A stretch of DNA of 13,532 bases, taken from an uncultured Lachnospiraceae bacterium (GTDB lineage Bacteria; Bacillota; Clostridia; Lachnospirales; Lachnospiraceae). Below the pieces are notes generated by a model. It saw nothing but the letters and a program-made list of their open reading frames with translations. It made no database searches and had not been told where the DNA came from. Positions 6,830 through 13,532 of the stretch are shown here, piece after piece (the first letter of the stretch is position 1; each line of letters starts with the position of its first letter). The translations under genes and the position numbers were made by a program. The DNA is taken from the NCBI GenBank assembly GCA_910588125.1, contig CAJUPI010000077.1, forward strand, positions 1 to 13,532. The letters are read 5' to 3'.

Positions 6830-6858
6830 AGCATATCACAATTTTCCCGAAACGGCAA
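6830..6858 (-). promoter_or_regulatory. Candidate promoter reading through the element toward the IclR gene
   Basis: On the minus strand TTGCCG (6858-6853) and an extended -10, TGATATGCT with TATGCT at 6835-6830, are separated by 17 nt. The predicted start is near 6823, about 15 nt before the palindromic element, so the element would form most of a ~370-nt leader of the IclR mRNA. This is a pattern-based call; a promoter closer to the regulator gene is not excluded. Confidence 0.4.
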
Positions 6859-6897
6859 ACATACTTCAAAAAGGCTGGCTTGTCATGGCCGGACGCA

Positions 6898-7785
6898 TTA
6901 CAATTTTGGCGCCTTTACAGCAACTCCTATCCGATCTCTCACCGCCAGGATACTAGCACTGTTATCTTGTTTTCCCAATCCCATATCTATGGCATGCATC
7001 ATGGTGTCTAAAGCTGCCTGCAGCCCTGGCATCGGAAGGCCGGCGGCATCGCCCAACCGTCCTCCGATGGCCAGATCCTTCGCCGCATATTCAACGGGAA
7101 ATGCACAGGCCCAGTCTTCTCTTTTTATTGCCTCCACCTTGCTTTCCAGATAAAAATTCTGGCCGCCGCCAATGGATACGGCATCGGCAAAGGCCTGTAC
7201 GCCTATCCCGTACAGCCCGGCCAGTGTCATGGTCTCATTGACTGCATTCTGAATTTCATGGACCAGGGAATTATGGCATACCTTCATCACAATCCCCTTG
7301 CCCACGTCTCCCATATGTAAAATATGTTCTCCCATATATTCCAGTACGGGAAGAATAGCCTGGTATGTCTCTTTGGATGCCCCCACATAAATCCCCAGTT
7401 TTCCGGCTATGGCCGCCGGCTTCGATTTCACCACCGGGCAATCGGCAAATTGCGCGCCGGTCTCCATCACCTTTTTGGCCACCGCCATGGAATCTGCCGG
7501 ATCAATGGTACTCATCTCCACCCAGATTTTTCCCCTTCCCAGCACCGGAAGGATCTCCTCACAGATTTGCTCCACCTGCGCGGCCCGGGGAACGATAGAA
7601 AAGATGCAGTCGGCTTTTTGCGCCGTCTCCCTTGCGCTCTCGCAGCCTAAGGCTCCCAGCTCCTCCAGCTGACATACCTTGTCCTTCTTCACATCAAAAA
7701 CATATACCTCGTCAGAATGCTTTTTTACAATATTGGAACTCATGGCATTCCCCATGACTCCCAGCCCGATAAATCCGATTTTCAT
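6898..7785 (-). CDS. NAD(P)-dependent beta-hydroxyacid dehydrogenase (HIBADH family)
   Basis: This is a soluble dehydrogenase of the 3-hydroxyisobutyrate / tartronate-semialdehyde reductase family (295 aa, normal length). The N-terminal Rossmann motif GFIGLGVMG (4-12) is followed by MSTIDP (91-96), the substrate segment DCPVVKSKPAA (115-125), the catalytic Lys168 with Asn172 in MKVCHNS, and a C-terminal KDL at 236-238. The substrate segment departs from the usual DAPVSGG: Lys120 and Ser121 stand where two glycines are normal. The start overlaps the aldo/keto reductase stop by 4 nt (ATGA), and AGGAGG is 7 nt upstream, so the two are translationally coupled. It is the last gene of the operon and probably reduces an aldehyde produced by the pathway. 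The exact substrate is unknown. Confidence 0.9.
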   Translation of the reverse strand: MKIGFIGLGVMGNAMSSNIVKKHSDEVYVFDVKKDKVCQLEELGALGCESARETAQKADCIFSIVPRAAQVEQICEEILPVLGRGKIWVEMSTIDPADSMAVAKKVMETGAQFADCPVVKSKPAAIAGKLGIYVGASKETYQAILPVLEYMGEHILHMGDVGKGIVMKVCHNSLVHEIQNAVNETMTLAGLYGIGVQAFADAVSIGGGQNFYLESKVEAIKREDWACAFPVEYAAKDLAIGGRLGDAAGLPMPGLQAALDTMMHAIDMGLGKQDNSASILAVRDRIGVAVKAPKL

Positions 7786-8780
7786 ACCGCTTCCTCCTGC
7801 AGCAGAGTACTGATGTCTCTGTTCATAATGAGTAAGTCCTCATCTGCCAGCTTCAAATTTCCGCCTTTGATATAATCCCGAATATGAGACTCCTTTCTCC
7901 CTCCTCCGATCACAATCATCGAGTCCTGTTTAGCGGCTGTCCAGGCAGTCACCAGATTGGCAAGATTGCAATCATATTTTTCACAGATTCCCTGCCAACT
8001 ATCCAGCATATTCAGCACCTTCTGCCGTTTGTCCGGTTGATACCAGGGAATATTCTTGCGCAGGTTTTTCTCATCCAACTGATAATCCATCCGGATCTTT
8101 CCCGTCAAAAGCCCCTGCTCCAATGAGGAAAATCCCTGAAAGGTAATATTTTCCTTCTGGCACAGCTCCCAAAACAGATTCCCTTTCTTCGGATCCAGCA
8201 TACTGAAACGTTCCTGAATCACATCGATAGTTCCGTATTTCTGATATTCCTTCACCTCTTCCATCGTACAGTTGGAAACCCCGATAGCCCGGATTTTTCC
8301 TGCTTTTTTCAGCTCCAGCAGCGCATCCATCGTCTCTTCCTTCGGCACCAGAAATGGCTCCCGTGCCTGATGATGTGTAATATAGATATCCAGATAATCG
8401 ATCCCCAGATTTTTCAGGCTGTCGTCAAAATCCGACAGAATGGCTCTTTTGGACAGATTTCTCCGACATACTTTCCCGTCTCTTTCGATAATGACGGCTC
8501 CCTCATCATCCTTCCACCAGAACCCGCACTTGGTCTGAATGATTAATTTTTCCCGGGGAACCGAGCGGATTGCCTGCCCCAGCAGCCGCTCGCTATTGCC
8601 AAAGCCGTAGGCCGGCGCCGTGTCAAACAGGTTGATACCGCCGTCAATTGCCGTCTGAATGGCTTTTAGCGCTGCCTCGTCATCCCGGGCCCCCCACTGG
8701 GCATCCCCGCCCATGGACCAGGTACCCATGGCAATCTTAGATACCATGATTCCCGTTTTTCCTATCTCCCTGAATTCCAT
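7782..8780 (-). CDS. Aldo/keto reductase
   Basis: This is an NADP(H)-dependent (beta/alpha)8-barrel oxidoreductase of 332 aa, in the range of the bacterial family that includes YajO/Tas and IolS-like proteins. The catalytic tetrad is visible as Asp53 and Tyr58 (LFDTAPAYG), Lys84 (IIQTKCG) and His136 (DIYITHHQ). Later family stretches are IRAIGVSNC, QGFSSLEQGLLTGKI and the cofactor-binding MIVIGGGRKESHI. AAGGAG lies about 8 nt before the ATG, and the gene starts 37 nt after the upstream dehydratase-like gene. In this context it would interconvert a sugar (acid) carbonyl and alcohol or lactone. Substrate specificity cannot be told from the sequence. Confidence 0.9.
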   Translation of the reverse strand: MEFREIGKTGIMVSKIAMGTWSMGGDAQWGARDDEAALKAIQTAIDGGINLFDTAPAYGFGNSERLLGQAIRSVPREKLIIQTKCGFWWKDDEGAVIIERDGKVCRRNLSKRAILSDFDDSLKNLGIDYLDIYITHHQAREPFLVPKEETMDALLELKKAGKIRAIGVSNCTMEEVKEYQKYGTIDVIQERFSMLDPKKGNLFWELCQKENITFQGFSSLEQGLLTGKIRMDYQLDEKNLRKNIPWYQPDKRQKVLNMLDSWQGICEKYDCNLANLVTAWTAAKQDSMIVIGGGRKESHIRDYIKGGNLKLADEDLLIMNRDISTLLQEEAV

Positions 8781-8817
8781 CTCATTCTCCTTTTTCGGTT
8801 TGTCAGTATTTTATTGT

Positions 8818-10011
8818 TTACCAGTCACACAGGCTTTTGTCCTCCGGCCGCCGGCAGATAGGAATATAAGCCCGCCGGTAAGGATATGCAGCGGCCGCCT
8901 CCTCGTTGATATCGCAGCCGATGCCAGGAGCCTCCTTCATCGTCAGATATCCGTCCTTATATTCGGGGCCACCGATGATCACCTCTTTAATCTTGTCATC
9001 CACTGTGCCATCCTCCTGGATTCCGAAATTGTAGGAGGACACGTTCATATGCCAATTGACGGCATGCGTGACAGGCGAAACATCATTTGGCCCATGCCAG
9101 GCAGTCTTTACATCATAGGTTTCCGCAATGGCATTGATCTTTTTTGCTTCTGTAATGCCGCCGATCCGGATAATATCGCAACGGATAAAATCCAGCCACC
9201 GGTTGATGATCCCAGGCAGGCATTCCCATCGGCTCTTATATAATTCTCCAAAAGCAATCGGTACATGGGTATGCTCTCTCACCGTTTTCAGGCTTTCCAC
9301 GCAGTCCGGGGCAATCGGATCCTCAATAAAAAACGGATTATATTTTTCCAGCTTCCTCATAATATAAATCGCGCGCTCAGGAGCAAACCGCTCGTGCAGA
9401 TCAAAAATAATCCCCACCTGCGGCCCCACCACCCTGCGAATATCGGCAAAATAATCAATCATGGCATCAGCATAAAATTCCGGGGCCCAGACTTCGGTTT
9501 TCGGCATATTCTGCGCTTCTTTTCCATTTAGCGTTCCGTTTGCCGAAGGCAGGCCGGCCCTTAACCGGATTACCTTAAGTCCCCGATCCTTTACGAATTC
9601 CGCTGCCCTCTGGACCTTAATCTCATTGGTAGCCCCCAATACGTGCGAGTAACAAAGCACTTTATCCCGTACCTTTCCTCCCAGCAACGAATACAACGGC
9701 AGATTGGCCCGTTTCCCCTTGATATCCCACAATGCCATATCGATTCCACATAAAGCACTCATGATGATATTTCCTCCGCGCCAATAAGCCCCCCGGTAGA
9801 TCAGCTGCCATATCTCTTCGATATTATCCGGATCCATGCCAATCAGCATCGGCCTTAAATATTCGTCTGTCAAATCGGCAACCGCTTTTTCCCGTCCATT
9901 CAAAGAAGCATCGCCAATCCCATAAATCTCCGGATCCTCTGTCAAAATCTTGATAAACAGATAATTCTGTCCCGGACAGGTAAGAATCGTCTTTACATCC
10001 GTGATTTTCAT
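8818..10011 (-). CDS. Enolase-superfamily sugar-acid dehydratase, D-mannonate dehydratase (ManD/RspA)-like
   Basis: This 397-aa protein has the ManD/RspA layout throughout: an N-terminal capping domain with TCPGQNYLFIKI and IGDASLNGRE, LYRGAYWRGG-type and DMALWDIKGK segments, then the barrel. Predicted Mg2+ ligands are Asp204 (with His206 in DLHERF), Glu230 (FFIEDP) and Glu256 (FGELY). The expected His306 lies in TAWHGPNDVSPVTHA. The C-terminus (EAPGIGCD, YPYRRAYIP, final DW) is typical. Arg149 matches the ManD Arg, but the following loop (152-178) has no Tyr where ManD enzymes carry a catalytic one, so activity on D-mannonate is uncertain. The start is ATG with GGAGGG about 10 nt upstream, 18 nt after the M24 gene. 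Probable role: dehydration of a sugar acid to a 2-keto-3-deoxy acid. Confidence 0.88.
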   Translation of the reverse strand: MKITDVKTILTCPGQNYLFIKILTEDPEIYGIGDASLNGREKAVADLTDEYLRPMLIGMDPDNIEEIWQLIYRGAYWRGGNIIMSALCGIDMALWDIKGKRANLPLYSLLGGKVRDKVLCYSHVLGATNEIKVQRAAEFVKDRGLKVIRLRAGLPSANGTLNGKEAQNMPKTEVWAPEFYADAMIDYFADIRRVVGPQVGIIFDLHERFAPERAIYIMRKLEKYNPFFIEDPIAPDCVESLKTVREHTHVPIAFGELYKSRWECLPGIINRWLDFIRCDIIRIGGITEAKKINAIAETYDVKTAWHGPNDVSPVTHAVNWHMNVSSYNFGIQEDGTVDDKIKEVIIGGPEYKDGYLTMKEAPGIGCDINEEAAAAYPYRRAYIPICRRPEDKSLCDW

Positions 10012-10029
10012 CCTTCCATCTCCCTCCTT

Positions 10030-11148
10030 TTACGCATTCCCTTCCCCATTGACAGCCAGCCCTTCCTCTTTCAACCCGGTGAGAATCTCATATCCGTCCT
10101 CTGTCACTAAAATCTCGTCCTCAATCCGCACTCCACCCAGTCCCGGAATATAGGCTCCCGGCTCTATGGTAATCACCATCCCCTCCTGTAAATTCCCCAA
10201 AACTCCCGGCTCAATCACCGGCGGCTCATGGCTGGTGATTCCCACGTTATGTCCTAAATGCGTCTTGAGAAATTTTCCGAACGGATGTCCGCCGGCCAGC
10301 TTTTCCATCTGTTCCACCAGCACAGACAGCGCTACCCCGGGCCGGATTTGGCCGATACAGCGCCTCTCTACGTCCCACACGAAATCATACAGCTCCTGCT
10401 GTGCCTTCGATGGCTCCCCCACACAAAAGGTTCGGGTCCAGTCGGAAGAATAGCCGTCCACTACTGCACCGAAATCCATCAGAAACAAATCCCCCGGCCG
10501 GATTTTGTATTCCTGGGGCACTCGGGTCACTACCGCACTCCTGTCTCCTGCCATCGCTTTCATGGTAAACGGCATTTTCATGGACCCGGCCTTTCTCATA
10601 TGGTATTCCACCTCTGCCACGACCTCCAGCTCCCGCATTCCCGGCCGTAAAATCCTTTTGGCATACTCCATGGCATCCACTGCCACGCGGGCCGCCCGGC
10701 GCAATGCCGAAATCTCATCTGATGTTTTTATCTGCCGCATTGCCCAGAGCTTCTCTGTCACATCTACAAGTTCCAACGATCCGGCAGCCGCACAGACAGA
10801 CAGATAGAGCGGCAGTGGAATCGCCTCATATTCGATCCATAATTTCTGAGGCCGATCCCGTTTTACCAGGTTGAGGACTGCATCCTGAAATTGCGAGACG
10901 CTTCCTTTATATGAAATTCTTCCGTCAATTCCTGACAGCCCCATTTCTTCTATCTGCATCTCCCAGCTTTCAGGATAAATCAACTCGCATCCCCGTTCGG
11001 TAAGCCATGCTGCCGTATATCCCACCTGCTTCGGCCTCCTGGCACTGGTATAAAAGCCGGTAAAATAAAATACTGCAGCCTCACTAATCAAAAGTGCACA
11101 GCCCGTCTCCTCTCCGGTCAGCCGCTGATAGCTGCGGCCGGCAATCAT
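10030..11148 (-). CDS. M24-family metallohydrolase, Xaa-Pro aminopeptidase/creatinase type
   Basis: This is a two-domain pita-bread-fold hydrolase of 372 aa from the chosen start. A creatinase-like N-terminal domain (about 1-140) precedes the catalytic domain. All five dinuclear metal ligands are recognisable: Asp225 (LMDFGA), Asp236 (SSDWTRTF), His300 (THLGHNVG), Glu329 (TIEPGAY) and Glu343 (RIEDE). SHEPP supplies the second family His. ATG 11148 overlaps the mutarotase-like gene stop (ATGA) and has GGAGGG 6 nt upstream; the longer frame from 11184 has only a weak site and adds 12 residues. The family cleaves Xaa-Pro peptide bonds but also includes creatinase and ectoine hydrolase. Inside a sugar-type operon, a C-N bond of a small non-peptide substrate is as plausible as a dipeptide. 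Confidence 0.9.
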   Translation of the reverse strand: MIAGRSYQRLTGEETGCALLISEAAVFYFTGFYTSARRPKQVGYTAAWLTERGCELIYPESWEMQIEEMGLSGIDGRISYKGSVSQFQDAVLNLVKRDRPQKLWIEYEAIPLPLYLSVCAAAGSLELVDVTEKLWAMRQIKTSDEISALRRAARVAVDAMEYAKRILRPGMRELEVVAEVEYHMRKAGSMKMPFTMKAMAGDRSAVVTRVPQEYKIRPGDLFLMDFGAVVDGYSSDWTRTFCVGEPSKAQQELYDFVWDVERRCIGQIRPGVALSVLVEQMEKLAGGHPFGKFLKTHLGHNVGITSHEPPVIEPGVLGNLQEGMVITIEPGAYIPGLGGVRIEDEILVTEDGYEILTGLKEEGLAVNGEGNA

Positions 11149-12059
11149 ACCCTGCCCTCCTTCATCCGCCGGTTTTCCCGGCATTCATTCTCACCGGCAC
11201 CAAAAAATTCCATGATTCTTGTCCAGCTCACAGTCTGGCCCGGCACTGCCCGTATCCTTACATAAGTCTCCGGACAGAAGTTCGTGGAACACCCCCAGAC
11301 GAACAGCTTAACAGCCGGAGCCATCAGCGTCTCTCTGTAGGAAATATCCGTTGGCCGGTGGCGGATCGTCCAGCTGTGCCGTTGATATCCCTCAAAGCCT
11401 TCCACTCCAAAGCTGAAAAAATGATCAAAAGAATTCACTCTTACGGTGCGGTAGCCTACCGAGAATTCCCCTCGCTGAGGAGATACCTTGATATTGTAGG
11501 GCACGGAAAATTCATAATCCCCGTTAATCTCATAATCATCCAACATGGTATAATTATGATTGAATTCATCCAGGACCAAACTTTTTTCTCCGACATTTTT
11601 CAGTTCATAAATCGTTTCCAGCCGATTTTCGCTGACACGAAGCGTCTTATTCAATAAATAGGCATAGCCATTGCACTCCATTGGCTCCACCGTAAAGGTC
11701 ACTTCATTTTCCCCCGCCTGATAAGACATTTTTGCCGGTTTAATGTCCGTCTTATGGAAAATGGAGAAAGGGCTGCGATCGTTTCTTTCTACCATACCGA
11801 CTCCCACCCGCGGAACATATTCCCCGGTCAGGGCGGCCATATACTCAAACCCATTTGCCGCTTCAAAGCAGCTGCTCAATCCTCTTCCGTCACCGATTTG
11901 ACCAAAAATCTCCGGCTCTCTGGCCAGGAAATGATGCTTCCCGTCTAACTCTATCTGTGAAACAATTCCGGTCCAGTCAAATCTTTGACGCCGGTATTCG
12001 GTTCCCGGCTCTAGTATCTCCGCCTTCAATCGGTTACTTTTTATCACAATTTCCGCCAT
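11145..12059 (-). CDS. Galactose-mutarotase-like (aldose 1-epimerase fold) protein
   Basis: This 304-aa beta-rich protein has the general pattern of aldose 1-epimerases. EFNHNY (165-170) corresponds to the family NHTYF-type motif with His169. The C-terminal stretch FCPETYVRIRAVPGQTVSW, with Glu264, matches the catalytic-Glu region and closing strands. Overall similarity appears remote, so a carbohydrate-binding or epimerising role is inferred from fold, not from a clear orthologue. ATG 12059 was chosen because GAGGAGG lies 11 nt upstream; the frame is open to 12182 but that extension overlaps the SDR gene. It begins 17 nt after the SDR stop and overlaps the M24 gene by 4 nt. It would supply the right anomer or epimer of the operon substrate. 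Confidence 0.65.
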   Translation of the reverse strand: MAEIVIKSNRLKAEILEPGTEYRRQRFDWTGIVSQIELDGKHHFLAREPEIFGQIGDGRGLSSCFEAANGFEYMAALTGEYVPRVGVGMVERNDRSPFSIFHKTDIKPAKMSYQAGENEVTFTVEPMECNGYAYLLNKTLRVSENRLETIYELKNVGEKSLVLDEFNHNYTMLDDYEINGDYEFSVPYNIKVSPQRGEFSVGYRTVRVNSFDHFFSFGVEGFEGYQRHSWTIRHRPTDISYRETLMAPAVKLFVWGCSTNFCPETYVRIRAVPGQTVSWTRIMEFFGAGENECRENRRMKEGRV

Positions 12060-12076
12060 GTTCTTGTTTTCCTCCT

Positions 12077-12886
12077 CTACTTGTCTTTCAGTTTCTGCGG
12101 CTGCTTGGCCCGCAGCAATTCTCCCCCATCCACCAAAATCGTGGTTCCTGTCATAAATCCGAAGGCATCGCTGACCATGCATGCCACTACATCCCCGATA
12201 TCCTTGGGCATTCCGATTTTTCTCATGGGAATTGCCTCCAGCTTTTTATCCAGATTTTCTTTTACCGCATAGATATTTTCGTTAATTGCCGAAAGCACCA
12301 CGCCGGGAGCGCAGCTGTTGACCCGTACTCCATATTCGGCCAAGCTGGCCGCCAGTGCCCGTGTAATTCCTTCCAGGGCATATTTTAAACTGGAGTAAAC
12401 TGCCAGATTGGGCATTGCACTGATACCGTTGACAGAGGAAATCACCACAATGTTTCCGCTTCTCTGTCTTTTCATGATTTTTCCGGCACGGATCAACCCG
12501 TAAATCGTCCCTTTATAATTCGTATTAATCAGCCCGTCCATCTCTTCCGTGGTAGTTTCCAACAGCTCCCGGCGCACATTCTGGCCGGCATTGGCAATGA
12601 AGATATCCAAAGAGCCATGCGTTTGTTCATAATTTTCAAAAAAACGCTCCACTTCTTCTTCCACCGAAATATCCACGATGTGAGAAGTGCATTTGCCTCC
12701 ATCCTCCCGGATCCTGGCAGCTGTCTCATCCAGCCCTTCCTGCCTTCTTCCCAACAATGCCACCTCTGCCCCAAATCTTGCCAGAGACAGTGCAATCCCC
12801 CGGCCAATCCCGGAGCTCGCCCCGGTCACCACTGCCCGGCGTCCCTCCAGCGACAATAAAGAGGTTATGTATGTTTCCTTCATCAT
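12077..12886 (-). CDS. Short-chain dehydrogenase/reductase (classical SDR)
   Basis: This is an NAD(P)-dependent oxidoreductase of 269 aa with a complete classical SDR core. It has the cofactor motif TGASSGIG (21-28), the acidic residue pattern of VDIS (71-74), NAG (99-101), and the catalytic tetrad Asn123, Ser151, Tyr164 and Lys168 (YSSLK). CAPGVV (family PG motif) and a C-terminal TGTTILVDGG follow. ATG 12886 is preceded by AGGAGG at 6 nt; a second ATG directly follows it. The longest frame, from 12910, would overlap the ABC gene and lacks such a site. It starts 14 nt after the ABC-transporter ATPase stop. By analogy with gluconate or fructuronate dehydrogenase-type SDRs it may oxidise or reduce a sugar or sugar acid, but the substrate is not determined. 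Confidence 0.92.
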   Translation of the reverse strand: MMKETYITSLLSLEGRRAVVTGASSGIGRGIALSLARFGAEVALLGRRQEGLDETAARIREDGGKCTSHIVDISVEEEVERFFENYEQTHGSLDIFIANAGQNVRRELLETTTEEMDGLINTNYKGTIYGLIRAGKIMKRQRSGNIVVISSVNGISAMPNLAVYSSLKYALEGITRALAASLAEYGVRVNSCAPGVVLSAINENIYAVKENLDKKLEAIPMRKIGMPKDIGDVVACMVSDAFGFMTGTTILVDGGELLRAKQPQKLKDK

Positions 12887-12900
12887 CCTTATCCTCCTCG

Positions 12901-13509
12901 CTACCACCATTTAATCAAATCCGTCACATGATTCCTCAACTCTACAAATTTATCATCTGTCACATCCCGCGGCCAGGAAAGCAGATTTGCGATTTCTTTT
13001 TTGATCTTTGTCGGTTTATTTGTCAAAACCAGAATCCGCTCGCTCAGATATACTGCCTCTTCAATATTATGGGTAATAAAAATTACCGTTGTCTTTGTCT
13101 TTCTCCACAGACGGATCAGCTCGTCCTCCAGGCGAAAACGCAGGGAAATATCCAGCTGCCCATAGGGCTCATCCATAATCAAAAGTTCCGGCTGTACGGC
13201 AAATGCCCGGGCAATCACCACCCGCTGCAGCATGCTTGCTGAGAGCTGATCTGGATAATAGCTGCGGTATTCCTCCAAACCTACCATGCGAATCATTTCA
13301 TCCGCCCGCTCCTGGATTTCCTTCTCTGGCATTTTTTTGATCCGCAGCCCATATTTCACATTATCCTCCACCTTCATCCAGGGAAAAGTGGAATACTCCT
13401 GAAAAATATAAGCAATATTATGCTTCTTCAGATCCACCTGCTCGTCATTTACCAGGATTTCTCCTTTTGTAATATCATATATTACTACGGCTATTAAAAA
13501 TCGACATTT
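12901..13509 (-). CDS. ABC transporter ATP-binding protein (nitrate/sulfonate/taurine type), 5' end disrupted
   Basis: This is the ATPase subunit of a high-affinity uptake system, cytoplasmic face. Numbered from GTG 13437, it shows a Q-loop (FQEYSTFPWM, Gln13), a signature region reading LSASM (65-69) instead of LSGGM/Q, Walker B LLIMDEP (85-91), D-loop GQLD and switch His123 (ITHNIEEA). The order and the FPWMKVEDNV stretch are typical of TauB/SsuB/NrtD relatives. The Walker A motif is missing. In-frame coding similarity continues back to about 13503 (FLIAVVIYDITKGE), then a stop at 13510-13512 closes the frame. A plausible N-terminus, MAIKNVDF from ATG 13520, is in another frame and ends at a TAA. 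The gene is therefore broken here by a deletion or a sequence/assembly error. Permease and binding-protein genes would lie beyond the window. Confidence 0.8.
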   Translation of the reverse strand, partial: KCRFLIAVVIYDITKGEILVNDEQVDLKKHNIAYIFQEYSTFPWMKVEDNVKYGLRIKKMPEKEIQERADEMIRMVGLEEYRSYYPDQLSASMLQRVVIARAFAVQPELLIMDEPYGQLDISLRFRLEDELIRLWRKTKTTVIFITHNIEEAVYLSERILVLTNKPTKIKKEIANLLSWPRDVTDDKFVELRNHVTDLIKWW

Positions 13510-13518
13510 TTAATAGCC
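13489..13518. repeat. Perfect 12-bp inverted repeat at the ABC gene breakpoint
   Basis: GGCTATTAAAAA (13489-13500) and TTTTTAATAGCC (13507-13518) are exact reverse complements around a 6-nt loop TCGACA. One arm encodes the MAIKN-like N-terminus (minus strand), and the other encodes FLIA of the ATPase body in a different frame. The hairpin sits precisely where the Walker A coding region should be, 14 bases from the window end. Confidence 0.85.
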
Positions 13519-13532
13519 ATATTTTTCAATGT

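Noticed and set aside
6862..6897. Possible intrinsic terminator after the last operon gene (GGCC...GCCAGCCTTTTT on the minus strand)
   Set aside because: Only a 3-bp stem can be formed before the T-tract; too weak to call as a terminator.
11855..12388. 177-aa plus-strand reading frame across the mutarotase-like and SDR genes
   Set aside because: It is antisense to two well-supported genes, is Cys/Pro/Ser-rich as antisense frames are, and spans their junction.
12757..13242. 161-aa plus-strand frame opposite the SDR and ABC genes
   Set aside because: It is an antisense shadow with low-complexity composition and no recognisable motif.
1..13532. CRISPR arrays, tRNA/rRNA genes, known riboswitches, phage or toxin-antitoxin genes
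   Set aside because: No regularly spaced direct repeats, cloverleaf-like or rRNA-like sequence, and no matching protein families were seen.

Overview
The window looks like chromosomal DNA from a spore-forming, anaerobic Bacillota, most likely a Lachnospiraceae-type Clostridia. Supporting this are an unmistakable forespore sigma factor (SigG), a type III pantothenate kinase, strong AGGAGG-type ribosome binding sites, frequent GTG/TTG start possibilities and roughly balanced GC. No rRNA, tRNA, CRISPR array or transposase gene was recognised.

Left part (1-5680): a housekeeping block. On the minus strand, coaBC (coenzyme A synthesis), an alpha/beta-hydrolase of the acetyl-esterase type and prfC (release factor 3, TTG start) run in one direction. 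Diverging from coaBC on the plus strand are coaX (pantothenate kinase III, first step of the same pathway) and then sigG. A candidate sigma-G promoter inside an inverted repeat lies directly upstream of sigG. sigG converges on an IclR-family regulator gene (minus strand), and the two genes share a perfect 23-bp hairpin that is probably a bidirectional terminator.

Middle (6468-6897): no protein gene, but the most striking non-coding structure of the window. It is a ~310-bp long-palindrome element with terminal inverted repeats, an apparent target-site duplication and a 47-bp helix. All three helix imperfections become G-U wobbles in a minus-strand transcript. The right-hand portion of a second copy forms the first 123 bases of the window. 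A candidate promoter sits just upstream of the element, in the direction of the IclR gene.

Right part (6898-13532): a tightly packed minus-strand catabolic operon. In transcription order it encodes an ABC-transporter ATPase of the nitrate/sulfonate/taurine type (5' end disrupted), a short-chain dehydrogenase, a galactose-mutarotase-like protein, an M24 (Xaa-Pro type) metallohydrolase, a mannonate-dehydratase-like enolase-superfamily enzyme, an aldo/keto reductase and a beta-hydroxyacid dehydrogenase. Gaps are between a 4-nt overlap and 37 nt. Together they suggest uptake and stepwise oxidation/dehydration/reduction of a sugar acid or a modified sugar. The exact substrate cannot be read from the sequence. 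The downstream IclR regulator is the natural candidate controller.

Start codons were re-chosen from ribosome binding sites for coaBC, the esterase, the IclR regulator, the M24 protein, the mutarotase-like protein and the SDR, because the longest frames run into the preceding genes or lack a good site.
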